Origin: Verrucomicrobiia bacterium
GTDB lineage: Bacteria; Verrucomicrobiota; Verrucomicrobiia; Palsa-1439
DNA: 64,000 bases
Assembly: GCA_035577545.1 (NCBI GenBank)
Contig: DATLVI010000017.1
Coordinates: forward strand, 116,640-180,639
Reading direction: 5' to 3'
A program made the translations under genes and the position numbers. Below are positions 27,881-38,103 of this stretch, piece by piece. The notes below the pieces were generated by a model that saw only the letters and a list, made by a program, of their open reading frames with translations, searched no databases and had not been told where the DNA came from. Each line of letters starts with the position of its first letter. The first letter of the stretch is position 1.

Positions 27881-28294
27881 TCACGCGTTTGAAGCCATTT
27901 TCCAAAGCCCCTGCCATCGTGAAGCGCTAACGGGCATCACACTGAGCCGCCCTATTCGAACCAGCTCAAAATCCAGGAATCCCCGCGCTGTCTTGATTTC
28001 CGCCAGCGTGACGGGCCGTGGCAACTTCTCCCGCGGCTTCAGATCAATGACGGCGAGTTTCGGGTCATTCTCTTTCGGATCGGGATAGGGATCGCTCGTC
28101 ACCTCGGCAATCCCGACGATCTGTTTCTCGTCGCCGGTGTGGTAGATGAACGCCAGATCACCGCGTTTCATCAATCGCAGATGTTTCAGGGCCAAAGCGT
28201 TCGCGACGCCATCCCAGACCGCGTGCTTGTCGCGCTCCAAATCGGCAAAGGAATACGTACTTGGTTCCGTCTTCAATAACCAGTGATTCGGCAT
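27881..28294 (-). CDS. EVE domain-containing protein
   Basis: 137 residues that are almost entirely one EVE domain: HWLLKTEPSTYSFADLE at the N-terminus, WDGVANALALKHLRLMKRGDLAFIYHTGDEK, and IVGIAEVTSDPYPDP. EVE/PUA-like domains bind modified bases in nucleic acids (for example THYN1); standalone bacterial members are of unknown specific role. It is 43 bp downstream of clpB. Not in a defence context here, as no restriction or McrB-type partner is nearby. Confidence 0.9.
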   Translation of the reverse strand: MPNHWLLKTEPSTYSFADLERDKHAVWDGVANALALKHLRLMKRGDLAFIYHTGDEKQIVGIAEVTSDPYPDPKENDPKLAVIDLKPREKLPRPVTLAEIKTARGFLDFELVRIGRLSVMPVSASRWQGLWKMASNA

Positions 28295-28337
28295 GGCTTG
28301 TCACCTCACTCGTATTCTCACACCCCCGCGACACATT

Positions 28338-30968
28338 TCAATGTGTGTCGATCCGATATTGAGCACCCTTTCCTGCTTCCGCTTGGGCGCTCTTGAAAAT
28401 CAGCGCCCCGTCCTTTTTCTTGTCCACATCCGCCTCGATCTTGTCGCCTTCCTTGAATCTACCGGAAAGGATTTCCAGCGAGAGGACATCCAAAATCCTC
28501 TTCTGGATGACGCGCTTGAGCGGGCGCGCGCCAAATACCGGGTCGTAACCCTCACGCGCGATCAACTCTTTCGCCGCGTCGCCAACACGGAGGGTGATGT
28601 TCTGATTGGCAAGCCGCTTTTGGACGCGCACGAGTTGGATGTCTACAATCCGCTTGATGTCCTCCTGTGTCAGCCCGTGGAACAATACGACCTCGTCCAC
28701 GCGGTTAAGGAACTCGGGTCTAAAATGGACTCGCAAGTCATCCATGACCTGTTGTCGCACCGACTCGGCATCCGATCGCCCCTCGGCGAAGTATCGCGAG
28801 CCGAGGTTGCTGGTCATGATGATAACCGCATTCTTGAAGTCCACAATCCGACCCTGTCCATCTGTCAGTCGTCCGTCATCAAGAACCTGCAGCATCACAT
28901 TGAACACGTCATGATGCGCCTTCTCAATCTCGTCGAAAAGTACCACGGAGTAGGGCCGGCGGCGCACCGCTTCCGTCAACTGCCCGCCTTCCTCATAGCC
29001 GACGTACCCCGGAGGCGCGCCGATGAGCCGCGCAACCGTGTGCTTCTCCATGTACTCACTCATGTCGATACGTACCATGGCATTTTCGTCATCGAAGAGG
29101 AACTCCGCCAGCGCGCGCGCCAACTCCGTTTTACCCACGCCGGTTGGCCCAAGGAAAATGAACGAGCCGACGGGCCGATTGGGGTCCTGCAGGCCGCTAC
29201 GCGCACGCCGCACCGCATTCGACACGGCGACAATCGCATCCTCCTGCCCCACCACCCGCAGCCGCAGCCGCTCTTCCATGTGCACCAGCTTCTCACGCTC
29301 TCCTTCGACCAACCGCGAGACAGGAATGCCCGTCCACGTCGCCACGACCTCGGCAATGTCGTTCTCCGTGACCTCTTCCGTCAGCATCTTGGAACTCTTC
29401 TGGAGCTTCGCGAGTTTCGTGTCGGCTGCTTCCAGTTTCTTCTCCAACTCCGGTAACCGCCCGTACTGAATCTCACTGGCCTTCCCAAGATTTCCCTCGC
29501 GTTTCGCCTGCTCGATCTGTTCCTTGGACACCTCAATGGCCGACTTCAAATCGCGAATCTCATTGACCACTGCTTTTTCGTTTTGCCACTGCGTCTTGAG
29601 TTTCTTACCCTGCTCTTGCAGGTCGGCAAGTTCCTTTTCCAGTTTCAGCAAACGCTCCTTGCTGGCCTTGTCACTCTCCTTCTTCAAGGCCGCGCGCTCG
29701 ATCTCCAACTGCATCACGCGGCGCTCAATCTGGTCGATCTCGGCCGGCAGCGAATCCAGCTCAATTCGCAAACGTGAGGCCGCCTCGTCCACCAGATCAA
29801 TCGCCTTGTCAGGCAGGAACCGGTCCGCGATGTAGCGCTGCGAAAGGACCGCGGCGCTGACAAGGGCGCTGTCCTGGATACGCACCCCGTGGTGCACCTC
29901 ATAACGCTCCTTCAACCCGCGCAGAATCGCGATCGTGTCCTCCACTGAAGGTTCACCCACGAAAACCGGCTGGAACCGACGCTCCAGCGCGGGATCTTTC
30001 TCGATGTGTTTGCGGTATTCGTCCAATGTCGTTGCGCCGACCGTGTGCAGTTCGCCACGAGCGAGCGATGGCTTGAGCATGTTTGCCGCATCCACGGGCG
30101 CACCCTCGGCCTTGCCGGCACCGACAATTGTGTGTAATTCGTCGATGAACAGGATGATCCTGCCTTCACTCGCGATGACTTCCTTTAGGAACGCTTTGAG
30201 CCGATCTTCAAACTCGCCCCGGTATTTCGCGCCCGCGAGCATCGAGCCAATGTCCATCGCGATCAGCCGCTTCCCTTTGAGACCCTCGGGTACGTCGCCA
30301 CTGACGATCCGCCGCGCCAGGCCTTCCGCAATGGCTGTCTTGCCGACCCCAGGGTCGCCGATGAGCACCGGGTTGTTCTTCGTCCGGCGGGAGAGTACTT
30401 GCATGACCCGACGAATCTCGGCGTCACGGCCAATGACCGGATCGAGTTTCCCGCGGCGCGCTTCGTCAGTCAGGTCACGCCCGTACTTGGTGAGCGCCTG
30501 GTATTTGTCTTCCGGATTTTGGTCGGTTACCTGTGTCGTGCCCCGGACTTCGCGCAACGCCTTCAAAATCACACTCGTGGTCACGCCGTGTGGTTTAAGA
30601 AGATTCGTCGTTTCGGCAACGCCCAGCAGAATGTGCTCCGTGCTGACGAACTGGTCCTTGAGCTTATCGGCCTGCGCGAAAGCGGCGTCGAGCGCAGTCC
30701 GCAGCGCTTTGCTGAGGTAAACCTGCGTAGAATCAATGCCGTGCACCTGTGCACGGCGCTTCAACGAATCCCCCAGCCCACCCAGGATCGTATCCGGGTT
30801 TGCGCCGAGTTTGTCCAGCAGCGGACGCACGAGGCCGTCGGGCTGTTCGATCAGCGCAGAAAGCATGTGTTCGCAATCAACCTCCTGGTGGTTGAGCTTC
30901 TGCGCCATCTCCTGCGCTGATTGTAAGGCTTCCTGGGCCTTGATCGTAAGTTTATCGAAGCGAATCAT
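28338..30968 (-). CDS. clpB: ATP-dependent disaggregase ClpB
   Basis: 876 residues from [18 protein letters not shown], the canonical ClpB start (135 bp of open frame upstream are ignored). Order: Clp N domain (1-145), first AAA+ module with [14 protein letters not shown] and [12 protein letters not shown], the coiled-coil M domain unique to ClpB (about 410-530), second AAA+ module with [16 protein letters not shown], and a C-terminal D2-small domain. It works with DnaK to rescue aggregated proteins. It sits at the end of the dnaB-bamA-ompH-lpxD run with a 134-bp gap, so it may have its own stress promoter; no CIRCE operator is visible. Confidence 0.97.
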   Translation of the reverse strand: MIRFDKLTIKAQEALQSAQEMAQKLNHQEVDCEHMLSALIEQPDGLVRPLLDKLGANPDTILGGLGDSLKRRAQVHGIDSTQVYLSKALRTALDAAFAQADKLKDQFVSTEHILLGVAETTNLLKPHGVTTSVILKALREVRGTTQVTDQNPEDKYQALTKYGRDLTDEARRGKLDPVIGRDAEIRRVMQVLSRRTKNNPVLIGDPGVGKTAIAEGLARRIVSGDVPEGLKGKRLIAMDIGSMLAGAKYRGEFEDRLKAFLKEVIASEGRIILFIDELHTIVGAGKAEGAPVDAANMLKPSLARGELHTVGATTLDEYRKHIEKDPALERRFQPVFVGEPSVEDTIAILRGLKERYEVHHGVRIQDSALVSAAVLSQRYIADRFLPDKAIDLVDEAASRLRIELDSLPAEIDQIERRVMQLEIERAALKKESDKASKERLLKLEKELADLQEQGKKLKTQWQNEKAVVNEIRDLKSAIEVSKEQIEQAKREGNLGKASEIQYGRLPELEKKLEAADTKLAKLQKSSKMLTEEVTENDIAEVVATWTGIPVSRLVEGEREKLVHMEERLRLRVVGQEDAIVAVSNAVRRARSGLQDPNRPVGSFIFLGPTGVGKTELARALAEFLFDDENAMVRIDMSEYMEKHTVARLIGAPPGYVGYEEGGQLTEAVRRRPYSVVLFDEIEKAHHDVFNVMLQVLDDGRLTDGQGRIVDFKNAVIIMTSNLGSRYFAEGRSDAESVRQQVMDDLRVHFRPEFLNRVDEVVLFHGLTQEDIKRIVDIQLVRVQKRLANQNITLRVGDAAKELIAREGYDPVFGARPLKRVIQKRILDVLSLEILSGRFKEGDKIEADVDKKKDGALIFKSAQAEAGKGAQYRIDTH

Positions 30969-31067
30969 GGATTGAAACCACTTTAGCACCTCGAATGCCA
31001 CCATGCAAAACGCGCCGCCGCTGCCCGTTTTCCCAGAAGGCGCTGGCGCAGACTGTCGCAGCCGGCC

Positions 31068-31090
31068 ACAGATGTCACAGTCCCATCTGT
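31068..31090. promoter_or_regulatory. Hairpin in the lpxD-clpB gap
   Basis: ACAGATG / CATCTGT, 7-bp stem with a 9-nt loop, just downstream of the lpxD stop on the minus strand. It could end lpxD transcripts or sit in the clpB leader; without a U-tract the role is unresolved. Confidence 0.25.
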
Positions 31091-31102
31091 CAACTTGACG
31101 CA

Positions 31103-32146
31103 CTAGGACGTAGCGGTCAGGCGCGCGCGTAGTTCGGCGAGTTGTTGCTCCAACTCGTGAACCTTGGCCAGCGTTTCGGGAAGACGCTGGACGGCGGCGT
31201 TGACGCGCTTGAATTCCTTATGGGGTACGGCAGGAGCCCCAAGCACCATTGCGCCGACGGGTACGTCCTTCGTGACACCGGCCTGCGCCATGACAATACT
31301 CTTGTCGCCGATGGTCAGATGCCCCGCAACGCCGACCTGACCTGCGATGGTTACCTGGTTGCCGATATTGGTGCTGCCTGCAATACCAACCAGTGCGCAG
31401 ATGATGCAATGCTCGCCGATGGTACAGTTGTGGCCGATCTGCACGAGGTTGTCGATCTTCGTGCCCTGACCCACGCGGGTCCGACCGAAGCGACCGCGAT
31501 CAATGGTCGTGTTGGCGCCGATCTCAACCTCGTCACCAATCTCGACGTGGCCGATCTGGGGAATCTTCCGGTGCCTGCCTCCGAGAGTCTCGTAACCGAA
31601 GCCGTCGGCACCCAACACAACGCCACAATGCAGGATCACGCGATCACCCACAGCCGTCCGCTCCCGCAAACTGACGTGGGCGTACAGCAGGCAATCCGCA
31701 CCCAAACAACTCTCGTGACCGATGTAACTACCCGCCCCAATGATGGTACGGTCGCCGATGACAGCACCGTCTTCGATAACGACATGCGGCTGAATGGACA
31801 CATCCCTGCCCAGTCTTGCGGTGGGTGAGATAATCGCCGTTGGATGAACGCCGGGTTTATAAGAGACCGGGGCCGGCGCAACCTGTGAGGTCAATCTGGC
31901 AAAGGCTTCTGAAGGATTGCCAACACGGATGAGCGTGCCTCCGAACGCAACATCCAGATCCTGGCCGACAATCAGGACCGAGGCCCGGGTGATTTTGACA
32001 GCGGGCAGGTATTTTGGGTTGGCAACGAAGCTGACGTCGCCGGGCACGGCCTCGCGAATACCCGCGAGACCAGTCACTAACTGCTCGGGGTCGCCCGTCA
32101 GCGCACCCCCCACCATGTGCGCAATATCACGTGCCCTTAGCTGCAC
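31103..32146 (-). CDS. lpxD: UDP-3-O-acylglucosamine N-acyltransferase
   Basis: 347 residues. Adds the N-linked acyl chain in lipid A synthesis. It has an N-terminal uridine-binding domain ([13 protein letters not shown]), a left-handed beta-helix built from about ten hexapeptide repeats (roughly 105-300, for example [14 protein letters not shown]), the catalytic-His region [16 protein letters not shown], and a C-terminal helical coil ([20 protein letters not shown]). Placement after bamA and ompH matches the usual bamA-skp-lpxD order and shows the cell makes LPS-type lipid A. It starts 2 bp after the ompH stop. Confidence 0.97.
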   Translation of the reverse strand: MQLRARDIAHMVGGALTGDPEQLVTGLAGIREAVPGDVSFVANPKYLPAVKITRASVLIVGQDLDVAFGGTLIRVGNPSEAFARLTSQVAPAPVSYKPGVHPTAIISPTARLGRDVSIQPHVVIEDGAVIGDRTIIGAGSYIGHESCLGADCLLYAHVSLRERTAVGDRVILHCGVVLGADGFGYETLGGRHRKIPQIGHVEIGDEVEIGANTTIDRGRFGRTRVGQGTKIDNLVQIGHNCTIGEHCIICALVGIAGSTNIGNQVTIAGQVGVAGHLTIGDKSIVMAQAGVTKDVPVGAMVLGAPAVPHKEFKRVNAAVQRLPETLAKVHELEQQLAELRARLTATS

Positions 32147-32148
32147 AC

Positions 32149-32799
32149 TTACTTCTTGTCGTCCTTCTTCTTGTCGTCCTTCTTCTCGGCTGGCTTGGGT
32201 GCCTCTGTCGTCTTCGGCTGGTTCTTGTTCAAGACCTTGATAAGATCGTCAGTAATGTCCAGCGAGTCCTGGCTGAACAGGATGGTGGGAACGGCATTGG
32301 CCGTGGTGCCCGACTTGTCCAGCACGAGCTGGTAACCGGCGTCCCGCGCTTCCTTGTCGATGACGTCCTGGATCTCTTTGACAATTGTCTGGCGCATGCG
32401 CAATTGCTGGTCCTGCAGAATCTTGCCGTGACTGGTGCGGTATTCCTCAAGGTCACGCTGAATTTTCTGCGTTTCGGCCAGCTTCTCCGAAACTGCCTTG
32501 CGCTTTTGCTCGCGCACCTCGGCGGTGTATTCGGGCTTGTCCTGGTCCTCGCGCAACTTGTTCAGTTCTTCGATCCCCTTCTTGTAATTGTCGACCATTT
32601 CATTGAGTTCCTTGTTGAAGGATTCGGCTGTATCCTTGATCTTTGCCGAGGCGATCGGTGTCTTGTAATAGTCGGTGAAGACCTTGTTCAAATCAACGGT
32701 GACGATGCGCCCCGTCGGCGCCTGCGCCGACGCTGTGAACGCCAGCGCGACAGAACTCATGGCGACGAATGCGATAATTGTATTTTTCATCTTGTTCAC
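32149..32799 (-). CDS. skp: OmpH/Skp-family periplasmic chaperone
   Basis: 216 residues. A signal peptide (about 1-25, ending FTASAQA) precedes a strand (RIVTVDLNKVF) and a long charged helical hairpin (about 60-150), then a return strand (YQLVLDKSG), the Skp tentacle architecture. Skp holds outer-membrane proteins between Sec and BAM. The C-terminus has a Lys/Asp-rich low-complexity tail (KKDDKKKDDKK), longer than in E. coli Skp. It lies between bamA (43 bp) and lpxD (2 bp), a conserved neighbourhood. Confidence 0.92.
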   Translation of the reverse strand: MNKMKNTIIAFVAMSSVALAFTASAQAPTGRIVTVDLNKVFTDYYKTPIASAKIKDTAESFNKELNEMVDNYKKGIEELNKLREDQDKPEYTAEVREQKRKAVSEKLAETQKIQRDLEEYRTSHGKILQDQQLRMRQTIVKEIQDVIDKEARDAGYQLVLDKSGTTANAVPTILFSQDSLDITDDLIKVLNKNQPKTTEAPKPAEKKDDKKKDDKK

Positions 32800-32842
32800 G
32801 GAACCTTTCCTTTATTCTCTCCGATTTTGTGCTCCCAGCATA

Positions 32843-35215
32843 TCAGAATTGGTAGCCGACACTAAACTGAATTTTTCCACTTCTTCCGGTGAACTTGTCC
32901 GACATGATCGGATAGGCATAGTCCAAGCGCAGTGGCCCAATTGGTAAATTAAGCCGCATGCCAATACCGGCATCTGATTTCAGATCACTAAAGGTAAAAT
33001 CATAGGCGTTTTGGTAAACGTTGCCGATATCAAAAAAGAAGGCTCCGCGTACTTTCTCGACAATCGGATAGGTGTACTCCGCCGTCGCATTCACAAAAGT
33101 GTTTCCACCAATAGGATCGTTGTTGCCGTCCTTCGGGCTGACCTTGCGGAAAGCAAAGCCGCGCAACGTATTTGCGCCACCAAGAAAGTAGCGGTCGAAA
33201 ATCGGGACGGGATCAATCGCGCGCGCAACCGTGCTGGTCACCCCGCCGCTAACCACGGTCTCGATCACGTTCGATCCGGCATTCCGGGTCGAACCAAAAG
33301 CATCCACCACGCCCGCGGCGCCGACCAGTTGCAACACCTGTTTGTCGAAGAACGGAAAGTAAAACGAGGTCTTCGCGTTCAGCTTGTAATCAGAAACGGT
33401 GCCCCCTAACGGCCCTCCAGCCACCTCCGCGCTTACCTCCGTGCGGTTGCCCCGTGTCGTCAGGAACACGCTGTCCCGGGTATCATAAACCAGCGTTCCG
33501 GTGATCGAACTGCGCGTGTTGGACCCATTCTGCGACTGCAGTTCCTGGGAAGCCAGGTGGTCCACGGTCAAATCGATGTCCTGAACGCCATATTCGATCC
33601 GTCCCCGGATGAATTCGTTCAAGGCTTTTTCGAGCCACAAATCAATACCGGTTCGTTGTTCGCTATACTGCGTGCTTAAGAAGTTACTGTTATGATGAAA
33701 CGCGTCGAAACCCAGCGATAACTTCTGGTCGAGGAACCACGGCTCGACGAACGAAAGGACCTCGTCCTGCCGTTTGAAACCAACCTGCAGGCGCAAACGC
33801 AGCTTCTCGCCCCCGCCCGTGAAACTCGGCCAGTTGAAGAGATCAAAATTACCCTGGGTAATCTCGACGAAACCAAGCAGGCTGTCGATGGAACTGAATC
33901 CCGCACCAAACGTCACCGAGCCGGTGCGCTGCTCCTCCAGGTTGAGCACCAAATCCTTTCGGTTCGGCACGTCGGTCGGCTCGGGAGTCGCCTCGACCTT
34001 CGAAAAATAGCCGAGGTTCTTGAGGCGTTCGACGCTGCGGTCCACTCGCACCGTATTGTAAATTTCACCCGGATTGACCGCCAACTCGCGGCGAATCACC
34101 TTGTCCTTCGTCTTGGTGTTACCCCGAATCTCGATCTTTTCGATGTACGTCAGTTCGCCCTCGCGAACGGCGTACGTCATATCGATACGGCCGGTCTCGA
34201 CGTTGGGCACGCGTACCGGGCGCACGCTCGTGTCCAGATAGCCACGCGCGCCGTAATAGTCTTCGAGTGCCTTCTGGTCGGCTGACATCGCGGTAGGCGT
34301 GAAGGTTTTCCCCGAGGTCATTTTGAGGTGCTTCTCCAAATCCGGCGTCGGGAAGAGTTTATTCCCATCGATCGTGACGGCCCCCACCTTGTACTGTGTG
34401 CCTTCGTAGAGATCGATGGTGATCACCATCCACTGGGCGCCAATCCGCTCGGTGTGCGTGCCGCGGATCTCCATGTCGATGTACCCGTTGGAGTCGTAAA
34501 AGTCGCGAAGCTTGTCGAGGTCTTCCTTGAAGTCCTCTTCCTTCAACACACCCGTGCCGGCCAGCCATGACCCCCACCAGTGACGCCGCGTCTTCAGGAT
34601 CTTCAGCAGGCGGCCGTCGGCGAAAGCCTTGTTGCCGGTAAACTTGATCTGCTTAATGAACACGCGTTCACCTTCATGCACCTTGAACCTCAAGATGGCC
34701 TTGCCCGTGTCCTTGTCGACGCTGACTTCGTAGATGACCTTGATATCAGGGTAACCTGACTTCTGGTAGAGTTCCTCCATCTTGCGGGCGTCATCGTGGG
34801 CCTTGCGCTCGTCCAGGCTGTCTCCCACTTTCTGGCTGTACTCGCGTTTCAAGCGTTCCTCCTTGAAACGCTTGTTCCCCTCCATGGTGATTTCCTTGAT
34901 CGTGGCCTTGCCTTGGACCTGGAAAACGATCCGCACGCCGTCCACCATCGGTTCTTCCAGCACTCGCACATCGTAGAAGTAGCCGGTATTGATCAGGTTG
35001 CGAACATCCTGCTCGATCATCTCGCGGGAGCGCGGTTTGCCAACCGCCGTTTGGATATTGGCCATCACCACCGAGCGGTTGACCGTTTCAGGCCCGCTAA
35101 ACCGCACCTCGATCTCGCGGACAAGGACCTCCTCGGGTGCTTCTTGGGCCCAGGAAAGCTTGCTCGGAACAACAGCGGCGAAGATTGTGAGCAGCCCCCA
35201 CAGCAGCCGCCTCAT
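32843..35215 (-). CDS. bamA: Outer membrane protein assembly factor BamA
   Basis: 790 residues. A signal peptide (about 1-23, ending SWA) is followed by five POTRA repeats (about 28-430), then a 16-strand Omp85 barrel. The barrel contains the conserved lid-lock motif as TLRGFAFR (normally VRGF/Y), and the protein ends with an aromatic residue in FSVGYQF, the outer-membrane insertion signal. BamA folds beta-barrel proteins into the outer membrane. Its start overlaps the dnaB stop as ATGA, an unusual pairing of replication and envelope genes in one transcript. Confidence 0.96.
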   Translation of the reverse strand: MRRLLWGLLTIFAAVVPSKLSWAQEAPEEVLVREIEVRFSGPETVNRSVVMANIQTAVGKPRSREMIEQDVRNLINTGYFYDVRVLEEPMVDGVRIVFQVQGKATIKEITMEGNKRFKEERLKREYSQKVGDSLDERKAHDDARKMEELYQKSGYPDIKVIYEVSVDKDTGKAILRFKVHEGERVFIKQIKFTGNKAFADGRLLKILKTRRHWWGSWLAGTGVLKEEDFKEDLDKLRDFYDSNGYIDMEIRGTHTERIGAQWMVITIDLYEGTQYKVGAVTIDGNKLFPTPDLEKHLKMTSGKTFTPTAMSADQKALEDYYGARGYLDTSVRPVRVPNVETGRIDMTYAVREGELTYIEKIEIRGNTKTKDKVIRRELAVNPGEIYNTVRVDRSVERLKNLGYFSKVEATPEPTDVPNRKDLVLNLEEQRTGSVTFGAGFSSIDSLLGFVEITQGNFDLFNWPSFTGGGEKLRLRLQVGFKRQDEVLSFVEPWFLDQKLSLGFDAFHHNSNFLSTQYSEQRTGIDLWLEKALNEFIRGRIEYGVQDIDLTVDHLASQELQSQNGSNTRSSITGTLVYDTRDSVFLTTRGNRTEVSAEVAGGPLGGTVSDYKLNAKTSFYFPFFDKQVLQLVGAAGVVDAFGSTRNAGSNVIETVVSGGVTSTVARAIDPVPIFDRYFLGGANTLRGFAFRKVSPKDGNNDPIGGNTFVNATAEYTYPIVEKVRGAFFFDIGNVYQNAYDFTFSDLKSDAGIGMRLNLPIGPLRLDYAYPIMSDKFTGRSGKIQFSVGYQF

Positions 35216-36714
35216 TCCTCGTTCCCTTCACGGCTTGGGATATCTTCTTCGCTCACCAGTGCCTGATCCTCGAACCTTGTGTATTCGCTCAGGAAAGTCA
35301 GGTTTATCTCGCCGGTCGGGCCGTTGCGCTGCTTCGCGATGACCAAAACCGCCTTGCCCTTCTCAGCGGCCTTGTCCCCTTCCTCCTCCGCATAAACTTC
35401 CGGACGGACTAAAAGACCCACCACATCGGCGTCCTGTTCAATCGCACCTGACTCGCGCAGGTCCGAAAGGCGTGGTCTGCCGCCTTCTCGCGCCTCGGGT
35501 TGGCGGTTCAACTGGCTTAGTACGATGATCGGAATCTTCAGTTCCTTCGACAGCGCCTTAACTCCCGACGAAATATCCGCAATCTCCACCTGACGACTGA
35601 GATCGGCCCGCCGCGATGGCGCCCTCATCAACTGCATGTAATCAATGATCAGCAACCGAATGTCGTGCTGCTGCTTCAGCCGGCGGGCACGGGCGCGGAC
35701 TTGATTGATCGAGAGCCCGGCCGAGTCGTCGATAAACAACGGCGCTTTCATCAACTGGCTTGCCGCGGTGGTCAGCGGGTGAAAATCACGTTCGCTGAGG
35801 AACCCGTCGCGAATCTTGCGCAGGTTCACCTTCGCTTTCGAGCACAGCATGCGCTTGACCAGTTCCTCGGACGACATTTCCAGGCTGAACACGCCGACCG
35901 GAATGTTGTGGTCGATCGCGCAGTTCTCCGCGATGTTCATCGCCAGCGCGGTCTTGCCCATCGACGGGCGCGCGGCGATGACGATCATCTGGCCGTTGTG
36001 CAGCCCGGACGTCATCCGGTCCAACTCCCGGAAACCCGTGGGGATGCCGCTGATCGCGCCGCGCTGGTCATACAACTTTTCAATGCTGGCCATCGCGTCC
36101 TTGATCATGTCGCGGACGGGGCGCGCGCCGGTGGCGGTCTTCTCCGCCGTGATCTCAAAAATCTGCTGCTCGACTTCGTCGATCCACGTCTTTACATCAT
36201 CCTGCTGTTCGAATGAACGCGCGATGACGTCATGCGCCGCGCCGATCAGTTGGCGCAACAAATGTTTCTCCCAGACGATGTCGATGTAATGCTCGACATT
36301 GGCCGTGGTCGGCACACGCGTGACCAGGTCACTCAGGTAGACGGGACCGCCTATTTCTTCGAGCTGGTTCTTGTCCTGCAGTCGTTGCGTGAGCGTGATG
36401 AGGTCGATCGCCTGCATGGCGTCCTGCAACACGGCGATCTCGCGGAAGATGACACAATGGGCGGCGTAGTAGAAATGGTTCTCGCTCAAGCGCTCGCGCA
36501 CCTGCGAGCCAGCTTCCGCCGGGCTTAGCAACATCGCGCCGAGCACGGCCATCTCGGCGTCCAGGCTGTTAGGGAGAACGCGGTCGAGAACGAGCGCCGG
36601 AGCTGATTTGGACTTCCCAAAAGGTTGGGCTTTTCCGGGACTATAGCTCCGCGTGGCGCTGGCCCCTCCGCTTTGGCCGGCGTTTTCGGATGCGAGAGGG
36701 TTGGTCGAAGCCAT
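35212..36714 (-). CDS. dnaB: Replicative DNA helicase DnaB
   Basis: 500 residues. An N-terminal DnaB domain (about 45-145, starting LPNSLDAEMAVLGAML) and RecA-like helicase with Walker A ARPSMGKTALAMN and Walker B LLIIDYMQLM, plus SQLNRQPEAR. The first ~40 residues are a Ser/Gly/Ala-rich variable tail. It unwinds DNA at the replication fork. It follows rplI by 26 bp, completing the classic rpsF-ssb-rpsR-rplI-dnaB set, and overlaps bamA by 4 nt. Confidence 0.97.
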   Translation of the reverse strand: MASTNPLASENAGQSGGASATRSYSPGKAQPFGKSKSAPALVLDRVLPNSLDAEMAVLGAMLLSPAEAGSQVRERLSENHFYYAAHCVIFREIAVLQDAMQAIDLITLTQRLQDKNQLEEIGGPVYLSDLVTRVPTTANVEHYIDIVWEKHLLRQLIGAAHDVIARSFEQQDDVKTWIDEVEQQIFEITAEKTATGARPVRDMIKDAMASIEKLYDQRGAISGIPTGFRELDRMTSGLHNGQMIVIAARPSMGKTALAMNIAENCAIDHNIPVGVFSLEMSSEELVKRMLCSKAKVNLRKIRDGFLSERDFHPLTTAASQLMKAPLFIDDSAGLSINQVRARARRLKQQHDIRLLIIDYMQLMRAPSRRADLSRQVEIADISSGVKALSKELKIPIIVLSQLNRQPEAREGGRPRLSDLRESGAIEQDADVVGLLVRPEVYAEEEGDKAAEKGKAVLVIAKQRNGPTGEINLTFLSEYTRFEDQALVSEEDIPSREGNEE

Positions 36715-36740
36715 ATAGCCGTCCCCACGAACTCTTGCGG

Positions 36741-37274
36741 CTATTTCTTCTTATCGGCTTTCGGTGTCTTCCTGCCAGCTTTTTCGTCCGTGCCCGTGGA
36801 TTTTGTGGCCGAGGCGCCGCCCCCATCGGGGCCGACGACCCAAATCTTCACCTTGGTCACGACTTCCGCATGCAACTTCACGTCCACGTCATACACACCC
36901 AATTCGCGAATCGGATGCTCAATCACAATCTTGCGCCGATCCACCTCGATACCTTCCGTTTTCAAAGCATCGGAAATGTCCGCGGAAGTCACGGAACCGT
37001 AAAGCTTGCCGTCCGCGCCCGCCGCAGCCGTAATCGTGTAAGACTGCTTCGTCAGTTTCGTGAGGATGGCCTTCGCGTCATCCAGTTGCGCGGCCAGGGT
37101 GGCTTCGCGCTTCTTTTGCAGCGATCCTACGCGGCGCAGGTTGCCCGCGGTCGCTGGCATGGCCAGGCCTTTCGGGAACAGGAAGTTTCTCGCGTAGCCG
37201 TCAGCAACGGTGATCGTGTCGCCCTCGGCCCCGAGGTTGTCAACGGGAGCGGTCAAAATAATCTGGGTGCTCAT
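36741..37274 (-). CDS. rplI: 50S ribosomal protein L9 with C-terminal extension
   Basis: 177 residues against about 150 for typical bL9. The N-domain has DNLGAEGDTITVADGYARNFLFP (split: VADGYARNFLFPKGLA is the signature), then the connecting helix and C-domain. The extra ~28 C-terminal residues (GPDGGGASATKS and a Lys/Thr/Ala-rich run to KADKKK) are low-complexity and basic. L9 helps keep frame and fidelity on the ribosome. It lies 18 bp after rpsR. Confidence 0.95.
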   Translation of the reverse strand: MSTQIILTAPVDNLGAEGDTITVADGYARNFLFPKGLAMPATAGNLRRVGSLQKKREATLAAQLDDAKAILTKLTKQSYTITAAAGADGKLYGSVTSADISDALKTEGIEVDRRKIVIEHPIRELGVYDVDVKLHAEVVTKVKIWVVGPDGGGASATKSTGTDEKAGRKTPKADKKK

Positions 37275-37292
37275 GGTGATTGTGACTCCGTC

Positions 37293-37559
37293 TTATCGTA
37301 CCAGCAACATCACACGCGCGCGCTTGATCGCGGTGGCAAGCTGGCGCTGGTGTTTGGCGCAATTACCCGAAATTCGCCGCGGCAGGATCTTGCCGCGCTC
37401 GGTCATGAACTTCTTCAGCAAGTCCGCCTGCTTGAAGTCGATATCGATCTGGTCCATGCACAATTTGCAGTCGCGCTTGACGATGACATCGCGCTTGTTC
37501 CTTCGGCCTTCCGGACCGCCTTCTCGGCTGTCACGGCTGTCAAAATTTCTCTCCATCAT
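37293..37559 (-). CDS. rpsR: 30S ribosomal protein S18, zinc-binding form
   Basis: 88 residues. A short charged N-tail is followed by CKLC (Cys31, Cys34), [22 protein letters not shown] (split: [16 protein letters not shown] is the signature) and Cys67/His70 in GNCAKH. The four ligands give the zinc-containing S18 form also seen in some other phyla. S18 pairs with S6 on the small subunit. Two ATGs at the start (37559 and 37556) are equivalent. It is 50 bp downstream of ssb. Confidence 0.95.
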   Translation of the reverse strand: MMERNFDSRDSREGGPEGRRNKRDVIVKRDCKLCMDQIDIDFKQADLLKKFMTERGKILPRRISGNCAKHQRQLATAIKRARVMLLVR

Positions 37560-37609
37560 CTGTTGGGTTTCCTATCCTGAATGAATGATTACGATTCCTA
37601 TTGCTCTGC

Positions 37610-38098
37610 CTAAAATGGAATATTGTCGTCCTCAGCGGGCGGCGCATCCGGTTCCCCGGCGTCGCGCGCGGCGGGCGCTGCGGACCGCGCACCGCGACTG
37701 GCCGGCCGTGCGGGCGCCTGATCAGCAGGTGATTCGTCCTTGAATTCTCCCCGACCACCGCCACTCGGCGCGCCCAGAAATTGCACCCGTTCAGCCACTA
37801 CTTTCAACTTGTTGCGCTTCTGGCCGGATTCCTTGTCCTCCCAGCTATCCAGCTTCAAGCGCCCTTCGACAAACACAGGGCGGCCTTTCGAGAGGTACTG
37901 ACCGGCCGTTTCCGCCTGACGTCCCCAGACTTCGACGTCCACGAACGTGACTTCCTCTTTCTGCTCTCCCGTCTCCGTCGTCCAGCGGCGGTTGACCGCC
38001 AGGCCAAGATTCGCCAATGCCGTGCCTTTGGGCGTGTACTTCACCTCCGGATCACGCGTCAGGTTGCCCATCAAAAGCACTTTGTTGTAGGAGGCCAT
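37610..38098 (-). CDS. ssb: Single-stranded DNA-binding protein
   Basis: 162 residues. An OB fold (about 1-108) with NKVLLMGNLTRDPEV and FVDVEVWGRQAE, a Gly/Ala/Pro-rich disordered linker, and the C-terminal acidic tip EDDNIPF that recruits repair and replication partners (the E. coli tip is DDDIPF). It coats single-stranded DNA at forks. It lies 5 bp after rpsF. Confidence 0.97.
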   Translation of the reverse strand: MASYNKVLLMGNLTRDPEVKYTPKGTALANLGLAVNRRWTTETGEQKEEVTFVDVEVWGRQAETAGQYLSKGRPVFVEGRLKLDSWEDKESGQKRNKLKVVAERVQFLGAPSGGGRGEFKDESPADQAPARPASRGARSAAPAARDAGEPDAPPAEDDNIPF

Positions 38099-38103
38099 GC
38101 GAT

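Noticed and set aside
27723..27917. 64-codon minus-strand frame between the Flp pilin and EVE genes
   Set aside because: Overlaps the end of the EVE gene, has no recognisable motif and no ribosome-binding site.
27881..28294. EVE protein as part of a defence island
   Set aside because: EVE domains occur in some restriction systems, but neighbours here are clpB and a pilin gene with no nuclease or McrB-type partner.
30969..31000. Possible CIRCE (HrcA) operator upstream of clpB
   Set aside because: A half-site-like GAGGTGCTAA is present on the minus strand, but the partner half at 9-nt spacing is missing.
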